Positions 33,225 to 41,899 of a stretch of DNA of 64,000 nucleotides are shown here, piece after piece (the stretch's first letter is position 1; every line of letters starts with the position of its first letter). The translations under genes were made by a program, and so were the position numbers. The DNA is from Niveispirillum cyanobacteriorum (GTDB taxonomy: Bacteria > Pseudomonadota > Alphaproteobacteria > Azospirillales > Azospirillaceae), in NCBI RefSeq assembly GCF_002868735.1, contig NZ_CP025612.1, forward strand, positions 310,001 through 374,000. The letters are read 5' to 3'. The notes under the pieces were generated by a model, which was not told the DNA's origin, searched no databases, and saw only the letters and a list, made by a program, of their open reading frames with translations.

Positions 33225-34232
33225 TCAACGCAGATCGACGGTGACCTTGCCCATTGACCGCCCGGAAAGCAGGTGCTCCACAGCGTCTGGCACCTGGGCC
33301 AGACCTGTGAACGGCGTGTCATCGAAGGTGACGTTGATTTTGCCAGCGGCGTGCAGGCTGAACAGTCTTTCGCGTGCTGCTGGCCACAGGTCGGTCAAAC
33401 GGCCATTCATGAAGCCGCGTACGGAAGCGCCCTTGTAGTAGAGCTTGTTGCCGACGCGCGGTGCCGTGACGATTTCCGGCTTGCCGTCCAGGTCCTGGGC
33501 CGCACCCGCCACCACAACGCGCCCCAGTGGGGCGACATTGTCCAGGAAGGCATCGAAGATCGCGCCGCTGACGGTATCGACGGCCAGATCCAGGGCATCC
33601 CGGAACTCCGTGGACAGGACCTGCGCCACATCCTCGCGCTTGTAATCGATGACCCGGTCAGCACCCAGCGACCAGACGAAGGCCGATTTCCGCTCACCCC
33701 CACAGACGGCGACCACCCGTGCCCCGGCCAGCTTGGCCAGTTGCACCAGCATATGGCCAAGACCGCCCGCCGCCGCCGAAATGGCAACCGTCTCCCCCGC
33801 ACGCAGTCCGCCGACATGTTCCAACGCCAGCAACGCCGAAACGCCGGTGGAGGCCAGCGCCAGATAGTCGCGGTGTGCTGATGGGGTCGGGATGAACTGC
33901 GCCGCCGGTGCAATATTCGCCTGACGATAGCCGCCCGTGAAGCGGTTGGTGGCGGCGGCGTCACCGGGCCTGAAGCCCGTTACGCCCTCGCCCACCGCCT
34001 CCACCACGCCGATGGCCTCCACCCCCGTCCAGGTGGGCATGGGGATGCGGATATAATCCACGGCATTGCGCGCGATCTGGGTATCAAAGATACCGTTGAC
34101 GCCACACCAATGGTTGCGCACCCTGATTTCACCGGGCCCCGGATCGCGCAGCGGTTGATCCACGATCTCCGCCGCCTCGCGGAAACTTTGCGCAAAGCGG
34201 ACCTGCTGCAGGGCTTTATAGTTCTGGCTCAT
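33225..34232 (-). CDS. Quinone-oxidoreductase-like MDR protein
   Basis: A 335-residue medium-chain reductase without zinc ligands. The N-terminal domain has GPGEIRVRNHWCGVNGIFD and the Rossmann domain SAAAGGLGHMLVQLAKLAGARVVAVCGG, the AAGGxG loop of the zeta-crystallin/QOR group. It reduces an enone or quinone with NADPH. Its ATG overlaps the stop of the upstream FAD oxidase by four bases (ATGA), a sign of translational coupling, and the DUF3598 gene follows after 33 bases. It differs from the CurA-like reductase at 5131, so the cluster has two such reductases. Confidence 0.85.
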   Translation of the reverse strand: MSQNYKALQQVRFAQSFREAAEIVDQPLRDPGPGEIRVRNHWCGVNGIFDTQIARNAVDYIRIPMPTWTGVEAIGVVEAVGEGVTGFRPGDAAATNRFTGGYRQANIAPAAQFIPTPSAHRDYLALASTGVSALLALEHVGGLRAGETVAISAAAGGLGHMLVQLAKLAGARVVAVCGGERKSAFVWSLGADRVIDYKREDVAQVLSTEFRDALDLAVDTVSGAIFDAFLDNVAPLGRVVVAGAAQDLDGKPEIVTAPRVGNKLYYKGASVRGFMNGRLTDLWPAARERLFSLHAAGKINVTFDDTPFTGLAQVPDAVEHLLSGRSMGKVTVDLR

Positions 34233-35842
34233 TTCTGCCCCTTGGCAAAGCCCAGCACGCCAGGGTTCAGAACGCGGGCGGGGTCCACCGCATCTTTCAG
34301 TGCATCCAGGACCGATTGGCTGGCCGCGTCCCGGCTCTCACGATAAGGGTAGGAGCGGCCAACCTGAAAATGACCGCAGCCAAAGCGTCGGAAGGTGGCG
34401 ATCAGGCGCTTGCGGGCCTCCGTCACCACGGCGGTGGCGTCGGGATTGTCCGCATGTTCGGGCAGGCGCGCTATATGCGTGGGTTCCAGCGCCTGATAAT
34501 GCACCGGCAGCCGCTTTTCCGGCCAATAGATCACGGGCTCCACGATCAGGGCGTTGGTCGACAGGGACGTGAACAGGTACCCGGTCTTGATATTGTGCTT
34601 GGCGAAATCGTCAGCCATCCCGGCGAAGACCTGCTCCACCGCCTCGTAAAGGGCTGGCGCCTTGGACAGGGAAATCTGACCATGGATGGGAATCCAACGC
34701 TCGCCACCCGGCCCCAGCGCGCTGTTCAGCGGGGGGAAGGGCATGGCACGGATGACCTTGGCAATGGTATTCGCCACCTCCCGGCCATGATGTTCCGTCG
34801 CGATGCGCCGGGCCGTGGCCATATCATGCGCCACCGCCTCCGCCGATCGCCCCTCGGCATTCAAATGCAGGGGAAAACTGTCCTCGCTGACGAAACTGCG
34901 ACCGGCACCGGCGACCCGGACGGCCTCCCACAGCCCACGTAGCAGGGATTTCTGACGCGTGACGACGGCGCCCAGTGCCTTCACATCGCTGGTCATCGAC
35001 GCGCGCTGCATGCGCACCCGTGTCAGGCCGGGATCGAAGGCACACATTTCCGCCGCAACACCGGCCCGCGCCAGGGCCGCCATCGCCCGCATCAGGTCGC
35101 CGCCGGTTGGGAACTCAAAGCTGGCGTAGTCTTCATGTTTCGGGGCCTGTATAAGGCGCAGGGTGATATGGGCCTTGGTCCCGAAGGCCCCGCAATCACC
35201 GCAGAACAGGCCCGTAAGGTCGGGGCCGAAATGCCGGTAGAAGGGGGTATCGCCATCCTCCCCGCGTGCACCGGTCCGCAGGATCGACCCGTCGGCCAGC
35301 ACCATGGTCAGGGCCACGACACTTTCACTGGTCGTGCCGTAATGACCGGCACCCAGCATGGCGTTCTGCTGTGACACGCCGCCGCCGATGGTGCTGATCA
35401 GGCCCGACATGGGGCCGAAGAACGGTGTGCGCAGCCCGTGCGGGGCCAGTGCCTTGTTCAGGTCGATCCAGGTGCAGCCGGCCTCCACCGTCACCACCAT
35501 GTCGTCAGGGCGCAGATCAATGACGCGGTTCATCCGCCGCATGTCCAGCGATACCGTGCCCGACACGGTGGGAATGTACCCGCCGGTGTAGCTCATGCCC
35601 GCGCCGCGTGGTGCCAGGGGCACCTGATGCCGGTGGAGCAGCGCTGTGACCGCAGACAATTGTTCCAGATTGTCTGGCGCCACGACCAGGGCGACCGGCT
35701 CGGCGCTTTCCGACCAGATATCGCCGCTGTGCAGGCGGCGGGTTGCCTCATCGTCGGTCACGCCATCGGGACCCGTGATGGAAAGCAAAGCGGCCTTCAA
35801 GCCGTTGCCGATATTGTCACCGTGAGAAGCACTGTCCGGCAT
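34229..35842 (-). CDS. FAD-binding oxidase/dehydrogenase, paralogue of the one at 28444
   Basis: A 537-residue flavoprotein with the same architecture as the protein at 28444: FAD_binding_4 domain with [20 protein letters not shown] and [21 protein letters not shown], then [18 protein letters not shown], and a cap ending in [10 protein letters not shown] and [11 protein letters not shown]. The two are ancient paralogues, judged by eye. It heads the minus-strand operon of five genes ending with the alcohol dehydrogenase, with GAGG upstream of ATG 35842. It overlaps the next gene by four bases. The substrate is unknown; phenol- or hydroxy-acid-like molecules are typical of the superfamily. Confidence 0.85.
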   Translation of the reverse strand: MPDSASHGDNIGNGLKAALLSITGPDGVTDDEATRRLHSGDIWSESAEPVALVVAPDNLEQLSAVTALLHRHQVPLAPRGAGMSYTGGYIPTVSGTVSLDMRRMNRVIDLRPDDMVVTVEAGCTWIDLNKALAPHGLRTPFFGPMSGLISTIGGGVSQQNAMLGAGHYGTTSESVVALTMVLADGSILRTGARGEDGDTPFYRHFGPDLTGLFCGDCGAFGTKAHITLRLIQAPKHEDYASFEFPTGGDLMRAMAALARAGVAAEMCAFDPGLTRVRMQRASMTSDVKALGAVVTRQKSLLRGLWEAVRVAGAGRSFVSEDSFPLHLNAEGRSAEAVAHDMATARRIATEHHGREVANTIAKVIRAMPFPPLNSALGPGGERWIPIHGQISLSKAPALYEAVEQVFAGMADDFAKHNIKTGYLFTSLSTNALIVEPVIYWPEKRLPVHYQALEPTHIARLPEHADNPDATAVVTEARKRLIATFRRFGCGHFQVGRSYPYRESRDAASQSVLDALKDAVDPARVLNPGVLGFAKGQK

Positions 35843-36019
35843 GACCCTAACCTCAATCCTCGACAATCCTGGGGCGCAGACTATCTGGCGGTACGGGGTC
35901 GGGCGCGGTCGGGTCGCGTGAATGTCCGCAAGGCGGTCACCGCGTCGTGCGGGCTTGGCGCGACCGGTGGGGACATGATGTGTTCCGCATGGAATGGAAC
36001 AGGGGCCGGGGACCGGGCG

Positions 36020-37429
36020 ATGCCGTTTACCCTTTATGACAAGCTGTGGAACAGCCATGTGGTCGCGGAAGAGGAAGGCGGGATCAGCCTGCTCTATATT
36101 GACCGCGCTATGCTGCATGAGGTCAGCAGTCCGCAGGCCTTCGCGGCCTTGCGTGAGAAGGGGCTGAAGGTCCGTAATCCCGGTGCCTTTCTGGCCGTCG
36201 CCGATCATTCGGTTCCCACCCGCCACCGCGACCGGCCCATCGCCGATCCGCAGGCCCGCGCGCAGGTCGAGCTTCTGGCCCGCAATGCGAGTGATTTCGG
36301 TATCGATATGATTGGCCTGGACGATCCGCGTCAGGGGATCGTACATGTTACGGGTCCGGAACAAGGATTTACTTTGCCGGGTTTAACGCTGGTCTGTGGG
36401 GACAGTCATACCGCCACGCATGGCGCCTTCGGCACCCTGGCTTTCGGTATCGGGTCGGGCGAATGCGAAAGTGTCCTGGCCACACAGGTCCTACGCCTGA
36501 CCAAGGCGAAGACCCTGCGCGTCAATGTCCACGGCGACCTGCCGGCGGGCGTGGGGGCGAAGGATATTATCCTGGCGGTGGTGGGAAAGCTGGGCAGCAA
36601 TGGCGCCATCGGCCATGCCATCGAATATGCCGGCCCCGCCATCCGCGCCCTGACCATGGAAGGGCGCATGACCCTCTGCAATATGAGTATCGAGGCAGGA
36701 TCCCGCACCGGTCTGGTTGCCCCGGACGAGGTCACCTTCGCCTGGCTGAAAGGCCGTTCCCTGGCACCGAAGGGGGCGGATTGGGACGCGGCTGTCGCCC
36801 ATTGGCGGACATTGCCCAGCGACGAGGGTGCGGTCTTCGATCGGGTGATCGATATTGACGCCACCAAGCTGGTGCCGCAGGTCAGTTGGGGTACCAGCCC
36901 CGATCAGGTTGCCGATGTTACCGGCCGTGTGCCCGATCCGGCGGGGGCCCGCGACGCCGAGACGGCGGCCAAGATGACCAAGGCCCTGTCCTATATGGGG
37001 CTGACGGCGGGCATGCCGGTTCGCGATATTGTCGTCGGCCATGTCTTCATCGGGTCCTGCACCAATGGCCGGATCGAAGATCTGCGCATCGCCGCCCGTG
37101 TCCTGAAGGATCGCCGCATCGCCGATGGCGTCCAGGCGCTGGTGGTGCCGGGGTCGAAGGCCGTTAAGAGCCAAGCGGAGGCGGAGGGGCTGGACACTAT
37201 TTTTCGGGCCGCCGGCTTTGAATGGCGCGAACCGGGCTGTTCGCTTTGCGTTGCCATGAATGATGACCGGCTGCCACCCGGTGCGCGCTGCGCCAGCACA
37301 TCGAACCGCAATTTCGAAGGCCGCCAGGGCCAGGGGGCGCGTACCCATCTGATGGGCCCGGCCATGGCGGCGGCATCGGCCATCGCCGGCCACATTGCCG
37401 ACCCGCGCGACTATCTTGGGGAGGCTTGA
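36020..37429 (+). CDS. leuC: LeuC-type dehydratase large subunit
   Basis: A 469-residue aconitase-family subunit whose length is that of LeuC. The three [4Fe-4S] ligands are present: Cys347 (GSCTNG), Cys407 and Cys410 (GCSLC). Also intact are [18 protein letters not shown] and [10 protein letters not shown]. The family isomerises isopropylmalate or hydrates citraconate or dimethylmaleate. leuD follows after three bases, but leuB is absent and a lyase of the isocitrate lyase family follows instead, so this pair may be catabolic, for example a citramalate or dimethylmalate dehydratase. A housekeeping leucine role is the alternative. The start at 36020 is the family-typical MPFTLYDK. Confidence 0.9.
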   Translation: MPFTLYDKLWNSHVVAEEEGGISLLYIDRAMLHEVSSPQAFAALREKGLKVRNPGAFLAVADHSVPTRHRDRPIADPQARAQVELLARNASDFGIDMIGLDDPRQGIVHVTGPEQGFTLPGLTLVCGDSHTATHGAFGTLAFGIGSGECESVLATQVLRLTKAKTLRVNVHGDLPAGVGAKDIILAVVGKLGSNGAIGHAIEYAGPAIRALTMEGRMTLCNMSIEAGSRTGLVAPDEVTFAWLKGRSLAPKGADWDAAVAHWRTLPSDEGAVFDRVIDIDATKLVPQVSWGTSPDQVADVTGRVPDPAGARDAETAAKMTKALSYMGLTAGMPVRDIVVGHVFIGSCTNGRIEDLRIAARVLKDRRIADGVQALVVPGSKAVKSQAEAEGLDTIFRAAGFEWREPGCSLCVAMNDDRLPPGARCASTSNRNFEGRQGQGARTHLMGPAMAAASAIAGHIADPRDYLGEA

Positions 37430-37432
37430 TCC

Positions 37433-38041
37433 ATGCAGCCCTTCACGACCCTGACCGCCATCGCCGCCCCCCTGATCGAGGCGGATGTCGATACGGACAT
37501 CATCTATCCCGCGCGCTTCCTGACCATCACGGAAAAGAAGGGGCTGGGCCGCTATGCCTTCCATGACCGCCGCTATGACGGGCAGGGGCGGGAGCTGGCG
37601 GATTTCGTCCTGAACCGCGATCCCTGGCGCCATGCCGGCATCCTGGTCGCCGGTCCGAATTTCGGCTGTGGCTCCTCGCGCGAACAGGCGCCCTGGGCCA
37701 TTCTGGATATGGGCATACGCTGCATCATCGCGCCCAGCTTCGCAGAGATATTCCGGGGCAATTGCTATCGCAACGGCATGCTGCCGGTGACAGTGGGGGA
37801 GGCGGACCATGCCGCCCTGCTATCCGATGCCAGCGCCGGTGCCAGCCTACATGTCGATCTGTCCGCCCGGACCATCACTCGGCCCGATGGTTCCGCCATT
37901 GCCATCGCCATCGATGATGGCAAGCGCGATGCCCTGCTGAATGGCTGGGATGAGGTGATGGGCATCCTGAACCTTTATGCCGGCACCATCGACCGGTACG
38001 AGCAGGATCGCCGGACGCGCCTGCCCTGGCTTACCCGCTGA
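37433..38041 (+). CDS. leuD: LeuD-type dehydratase small subunit
   Basis: A 202-residue swivel-domain subunit of the aconitase family, which pairs with the LeuC-type protein encoded three bases upstream. It has DVDTDIIYPARFLT near the N-terminus and the substrate-binding loop FGCGSSREQAPWAI (about 78-91), both hallmarks of LeuD. The length matches the LeuD of leucine biosynthesis. The next gene is an isocitrate-lyase-family lyase only 28 bases downstream. The pairing of dehydratase and lyase is like the dmdA/dmdB and dml order of nicotinate-fermenting Eubacterium, which suggests an analogous breakdown of a branched malate. Confidence 0.9.
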   Translation: MQPFTTLTAIAAPLIEADVDTDIIYPARFLTITEKKGLGRYAFHDRRYDGQGRELADFVLNRDPWRHAGILVAGPNFGCGSSREQAPWAILDMGIRCIIAPSFAEIFRGNCYRNGMLPVTVGEADHAALLSDASAGASLHVDLSARTITRPDGSAIAIAIDDGKRDALLNGWDEVMGILNLYAGTIDRYEQDRRTRLPWLTR

Positions 38042-38069
38042 TAATTTCCATCTTCATACAGAGAACATC

Positions 38070-38930
38070 ATGGCCAATCCCATCCTTCGCCAGAAGCTGG
38101 CTTCCCGGCAGTTCATCACCGCCCCTGGCATCCAGGATATGATCGCCGCTGTTATCGCCAACAAGGTCGGCTTCGACATCGTCTATGGCAGCGGTTACTG
38201 GACGGTTGCGTCGGCCTATGGGCTTCCCGACGCGGGCATCGCGTCGGTGACGCAGATGGTGGATCGCATGGCGACCCTGGTTCGGACCTGCAACGCCGCC
38301 GTGGTGGCCGATGCCGATACGGGTTTCGGCGGGCTGCTGAATGTGCATCACACGGTCCAGGCCTATGAGCAGGCCGGTATCACCGCCATCCAGATTGAGG
38401 ATCAGGAATTCCCCAAGAAATGCGGCCATACGCCGGGCAAGCGTGTTGTTCCGGCAGAGGAAATGGCCGACAAGATCCGCGTCGCGGTCGAGGCACGGCG
38501 GGATGAGAATTTCCTGATCATCGCCCGTACGGACGCACGGCAGAGCGAGGGGCTGGAAGGTGTGCTGCACCGGATGAAGCTGTATGCCGAAGCGGGTGCC
38601 GATATCCTGTTCCCCGAAGCACTGACCAGTGACGAGGAGGCCCGCATCGTCACCTCCTCCCTGGACAAGCCGATGATGGCGAACATGGCCGATGGCGGCC
38701 TGACCCCCATCCGTGATGCCAAGACCCTGCAGAGCCTCGGCTATTCCATGGCCATCTTCCCGGCTATGACCAGTCTGGCGGCGGCGGCGGCAATGGAGTC
38801 GGCCCTGTTGAACCTGAAACAGACGGGTACCAGCCTGTCACCCGACGTGCCGCTGTTCAATTTCAAGGAATTCTGTTCGCTGATCGGATTTGAGGATGTC
38901 TGGGCTTTCGACAAAAAGTGGGCGCGCTGA
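38070..38930 (+). CDS. Isocitrate lyase/PEP mutase superfamily lyase
   Basis: A 286-residue TIM-barrel lyase. The metal-binding stretch VVADADTGFGG (78-88; Asp81, Asp83) and the gating loop QEFPKKCGHTPGKR (112-125, with Cys118) are intact, as in 2-methylisocitrate lyase and 2,3-dimethylmalate lyase; the Cys marks a C-C lyase rather than a phosphonomutase. It would split a substituted malate into pyruvate (or an oxoacid) and a short acid, with Mg2+. It is co-transcribed with the LeuC/LeuD pair. The ATG at 38070 is preceded by AGAGA. 2-methylisocitrate lyase of propionate metabolism is less likely because prpC and prpD are absent. Confidence 0.85.
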   Translation: MANPILRQKLASRQFITAPGIQDMIAAVIANKVGFDIVYGSGYWTVASAYGLPDAGIASVTQMVDRMATLVRTCNAAVVADADTGFGGLLNVHHTVQAYEQAGITAIQIEDQEFPKKCGHTPGKRVVPAEEMADKIRVAVEARRDENFLIIARTDARQSEGLEGVLHRMKLYAEAGADILFPEALTSDEEARIVTSSLDKPMMANMADGGLTPIRDAKTLQSLGYSMAIFPAMTSLAAAAAMESALLNLKQTGTSLSPDVPLFNFKEFCSLIGFEDVWAFDKKWAR

Positions 38931-39004
38931 GTGCCCTCTGGCTCATTTCCGCGTAGATCACGCCCTTTCGTGTACACACCCGGCTGTTGAGGTAATCATC
39001 GTTT

Positions 39005-39020
39005 ATCCGACAGGTGGATA
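39005..39020. promoter_or_regulatory. Operator-like palindrome upstream of the second IclR gene
   Basis: TATCCGACAGGTGGATA carries TCCGA-CAG-GTGGA (39006-39018). It is the reverse complement of the 16-base element at 7745-7760 and lies 79 bases before the IclR start. This suggests that the second regulator is autoregulated or controlled by the first. Confidence 0.55.
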
Positions 39021-39098
39021 GATCCTCACGCCTTGTGCGACCGGCGCCCCCAAAACTTGGCACCATTCAACCGTCATATTTGTCGGGGGGAGGGGTGA

Positions 39099-39893
39099 AT
39101 GGAGAAGGGGGTGCCGATCCGGGCCATCAGCCGTGCAATTGCGGCGTTGAAGGCGATCAACCGGCAGGGCTCGCTGACCATGATGGAAATCGCGCGGGCG
39201 GCGGAGGTGCCTTATCCCACCGCCTGCCGTCTGGTGCAGACCCTGGTCTATGAAGGGCTGGTGGAGCAGGAGCCGGACCGCAAGCGCTACCGCCCCACGG
39301 CCATGGTGCAGTCCCTGGCCTATGGGTTTCAGGATGATGACCGGCTGGTGGAGATCGCGCGGCCGCATATCGTGTCCCTGACCCGGCGTATCGGCTGGCC
39401 CATCTCCATCGCGTCCCGCGTGGGTCGCAACATGATGCTGCGCGACAGCACGCATGCCAACACGGCCCTGACCTTCGAACGCTATTACCCCGGCTTCACC
39501 CTGCCCGTGCTGGACAGCGCGTCGGGCAAGCTCTCCATGGCCTATACGCCGGACGAAGAGCGGGAAACCCTGCTGCGCTGGATGAAGGTGTCGCAGGAGG
39601 TGGACCCGGAATATCTGAAGGCCGCCCGCGCGGGCCTGAATGTGGAGCGGATCCGGTCGCAGGGTTATGCCGTGCAGGGGCGCAATCATCACAATCTGAC
39701 GCCGGGCAAGACCGCCTCCATCGCGGTGCCGATCTTCCTGGGTGAACATTTCAAGGCAGCGATGACGGTAATCTTCTTTGCGTCGGCCATGAAGCCGGAG
39801 GCGGCCTTGGACCGGTATCTGGATGATCTGAAAGGCACCGCCGAGACGATCAGTGCGGAACTGACCCAGGCGGCGGCACTTAATCAGAGGTGA
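39099..39893 (+). CDS. IclR-family transcriptional regulator (second copy)
   Basis: A 264-residue IclR regulator with a winged helix at about 5-70 (LTMMEIARAAEVPYPTACRLVQTL) and the effector domain from residue about 85. Like the regulator at 6811, it resembles MhpR: GWPISIASRVGRNMMLRDST and SASGKLSMAYTPDEE. It has a strong GGGGAGGGG site just before its ATG. The gene stands alone between the dehydratase/lyase unit and the serine hydrolase gene. Two related IclR proteins in one region may sense different intermediates. A hairpin follows its stop. Confidence 0.9.
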   Translation: MEKGVPIRAISRAIAALKAINRQGSLTMMEIARAAEVPYPTACRLVQTLVYEGLVEQEPDRKRYRPTAMVQSLAYGFQDDDRLVEIARPHIVSLTRRIGWPISIASRVGRNMMLRDSTHANTALTFERYYPGFTLPVLDSASGKLSMAYTPDEERETLLRWMKVSQEVDPEYLKAARAGLNVERIRSQGYAVQGRNHHNLTPGKTASIAVPIFLGEHFKAAMTVIFFASAMKPEAALDRYLDDLKGTAETISAELTQAAALNQR

Positions 39894-39902
39894 TTTGAGG
39901 CG

Positions 39903-39926
39903 GGGGCCGGGGAGTAAACCGGCCCC
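39903..39926. terminator. Stem-loop between convergent genes
   Basis: GGGGCCGG and CCGGCCCC pair around an 8-base loop ten bases after the IclR stop, followed by GTTT on the plus strand. The serine hydrolase gene converges from the other side at 39933. Confidence 0.6.
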
Positions 39927-39932
39927 GTTTGA

Positions 39933-41150
39933 TCACTTCCCCTGCGCCACCAGCGTCACAGGCTTCACCAGCCCACGCAGCAGAATGTTGGGCAGATAGG
40001 CATTGTCCCAATCCACGCCCTTCGGCGGGTTCGGCCCCATGCGCAGGGCGATCAGGCCGGTCTTGCGGGACACGAAAACCGTCTGGTTGCCATTGCCATC
40101 GAACAGGAACAGGTCCTTGTCCAGATAGGGTTCGGAATGCAGCACCTTGGGTCCCGGTGCCCCCGGCGCACCAAAACCGCGGCGTTCGACATAGGGACCA
40201 GCGACCCACAGGCCCAGGCCATAATGTGGGTTCTGCGCCGTCGCGGTGGCCATTTCCTGGACATAGCCCTTGGGCAACAGACGCTTGGCTCCCACCTTGC
40301 CATCATCCAGCAGAAGCTTGGCCAGATGCACCCAGGCCCGCGCCGGCAGCATCATGCAGCAACCGGAATGGGCCAGCCCGCCCGGCCGGTTCACCCAGAC
40401 CTCGCCCCCCGGGGCACCGGTGGGGATCAGCAGTTCGGTGCCCACGAATTCCGCGTAACGCCGGCCCGTCGCCCGCTCGATCACCAGTGCGATCAGTTCC
40501 GACGTTGCGTTGGAATAGCCGTACCGGGTGCCCGGCGCGTCGGTCAGGGGGTAATCCTTGACGATGTAGCTGCCGTGATCGACCGACAGATAGGCGAGAT
40601 TCCAGGGATGGTTGGGATCGGCATTGAACCCCTGTTCCAGAAAGCCGGTACGCATATCCAGCAAATGACGGATCAGCATCGCTTCCTTGGGCGTGCCTTT
40701 CCATTCGGTGATGAAGTCGGAAACGCTCTGATCCAGCGATTTGATCTTACCCATTTCAATGGCGCGGCCCACGACCATGGCTGTCATCGGCTTGGACAGG
40801 GATTTCGACGCCAGGGGCGTGTCGGCGTTGGTGCCGGCGAAATAGGTTTCGTCCTGCACCTTGCCATCATGCCAGACGATGAATGCCTGGGCGCCGCTGG
40901 CCTCGGCATAGGAACGGGCGGCGTTCAGGGCATCCGGCTTGATGCTGGTCTGTCCCGGCTGGACCATCGGAAGGGCGGTAGGGGCGCCGGCGACCGGCTC
41001 ACGTGGCTGATACAGCGTTTCCATCGGCCCACCGGCGGTCAGGATGGCGAGGCGCTGCGCATAGATGGCGTCGGCATCTGTCTGCGCCATCGCCGCGCCG
41101 GATGTGGCCAGGGCCAAAAGGGTGGTCAACCAGAAAGACGCGTGCCGCAT
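39933..41150 (-). CDS. Secreted serine hydrolase (class C beta-lactamase family)
   Basis: A 405-residue protein with a signal peptide (1-22, cleavage at MAQ) and a beta-lactamase/esterase fold. The SxxK motif is Ser117-Leu-Ser-Lys120 within ASKSLSKPM, and the YxN motif is in RYGYSNATSEL. Close relatives that are not antibiotic enzymes act as esterases or D-aminopeptidases (EstB-like, 6-aminohexanoate dimer hydrolase NylB). Next to HyuAB and other amide-cleaving enzymes, an amide or ester substrate is likely. It is divergent from the cytochrome c gene, with a TCCAC-type site between them. Real beta-lactam resistance is unlikely. Confidence 0.85.
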   Translation of the reverse strand: MRHASFWLTTLLALATSGAAMAQTDADAIYAQRLAILTAGGPMETLYQPREPVAGAPTALPMVQPGQTSIKPDALNAARSYAEASGAQAFIVWHDGKVQDETYFAGTNADTPLASKSLSKPMTAMVVGRAIEMGKIKSLDQSVSDFITEWKGTPKEAMLIRHLLDMRTGFLEQGFNADPNHPWNLAYLSVDHGSYIVKDYPLTDAPGTRYGYSNATSELIALVIERATGRRYAEFVGTELLIPTGAPGGEVWVNRPGGLAHSGCCMMLPARAWVHLAKLLLDDGKVGAKRLLPKGYVQEMATATAQNPHYGLGLWVAGPYVERRGFGAPGAPGPKVLHSEPYLDKDLFLFDGNGNQTVFVSRKTGLIALRMGPNPPKGVDWDNAYLPNILLRGLVKPVTLVAQGK

Positions 41151-41320
41151 GCCAAACCTTCCCGTTATCCGTTGATCTTGAACGAAAAAGACCGCGGTGT
41201 CGAAAGATCGGCGCCGCGGTCAGTTTTCGGGAACTCAGTGCTCGCGAGGCGGAGAACCGCTGGTCGCAGGTTGACCATAGGCGCGTATGCATAGACCCGA
41301 CAGGGCAGGCAGAGGGTTTA

Positions 41321-41333
41321 TCCACCCTGTGGC
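41321..41333. promoter_or_regulatory. TCCAC-N3-GTGGC near-palindrome upstream of the cytochrome c operon
   Basis: TCCAC-CCT-GTGGC, preceded by TTTA, lies 120 bases before the cytochrome c ATG and 171 bases before the divergent serine hydrolase. It differs by one base from a perfect member of the palindrome family. Nothing else was recognised in this 302-base gap. Confidence 0.4.
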
Positions 41334-41452
41334 CAGATATGGACCCGTGTATCGACGGCCCATTCGGCATGCGCCCAAATACCAGCATGCGGATCGCCCA
41401 TTTCGATTAGAGCGATTCCAAATAATCGTTCGGAATGGAGGCATGAACAGCC

Positions 41453-41866
41453 ATGGCATTTGTCGGAAAGAAATATCGCAGCGTTCCGGGGCACGCCATC
41501 ATTCCCGCCATTCTGGTCTCCGTCATGCTGTCGAGCACTTCTGCCGCAACGGCGCAGACGGCCCCCGACAAGGGGGAGCGCCTGTTTCTGCGCTGCCGTA
41601 CCTGCCATGAGGTGGCGGCGGGAAAGCCCAACAAGGTCGGTCCCAATCTGCATGGTTTCTGGGGCAAGCCGGCCGGCCATGTCGAGGGGTTCAAATATTC
41701 CGACGCCCTGCGCAGCAGTGGTGTCGTTTGGGACGAGAAGACGCTGGATGTCTGGCTGACGCATCCGACCACGCTGGTCGGCGGCACGACCATGGCTTTT
41801 ATCGGTCTGCCGGACAAGGCCGATCGTGATGCCCTGATCGCGTACCTGCAAAAAGCCACCAATTGA
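41453..41866 (+). CDS. Periplasmic class I cytochrome c
   Basis: A 137-residue protein with an N-terminal signal (about 1-35, ending in TAQ) and one haem-c site, CRTCH at 48-52. Met114 in GGTTMAFIG is the likely distal ligand, and the GPNLHGFWGK stretch is typical of cytochrome c550/c2. It is the first gene of a four-gene unit with a flavin monooxygenase, a racemase-fold protein and a PuuE-like hydrolase. It could accept electrons from the flavoprotein dehydrogenases at 28444 and 34229, as in 4-cresol dehydrogenase systems. The GGAGG site is somewhat distant (11 bases) from ATG 41453. Confidence 0.88.
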   Translation: MAFVGKKYRSVPGHAIIPAILVSVMLSSTSAATAQTAPDKGERLFLRCRTCHEVAAGKPNKVGPNLHGFWGKPAGHVEGFKYSDALRSSGVVWDEKTLDVWLTHPTTLVGGTTMAFIGLPDKADRDALIAYLQKATN

Positions 41867-41899
41867 CATCCCACCCGCATAAATAGAAAGGCAGTTCCC

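Noticed and set aside
36020-38041. Ordinary leucine biosynthesis for the LeuC/LeuD pair
   Set aside because: Not excluded, but leuB and leuA are missing and a lyase gene follows directly, so I preferred a catabolic role.
38070-38930. 2-methylisocitrate lyase of the methylcitrate cycle
   Set aside because: No methylcitrate synthase or dehydratase gene is nearby; the partner genes are LeuC/LeuD-like.
39933-41150. Beta-lactam resistance gene
   Set aside because: It has the SxxK and YxN motifs of class C enzymes, but these are shared by esterases and amide hydrolases, and the context is catabolic.
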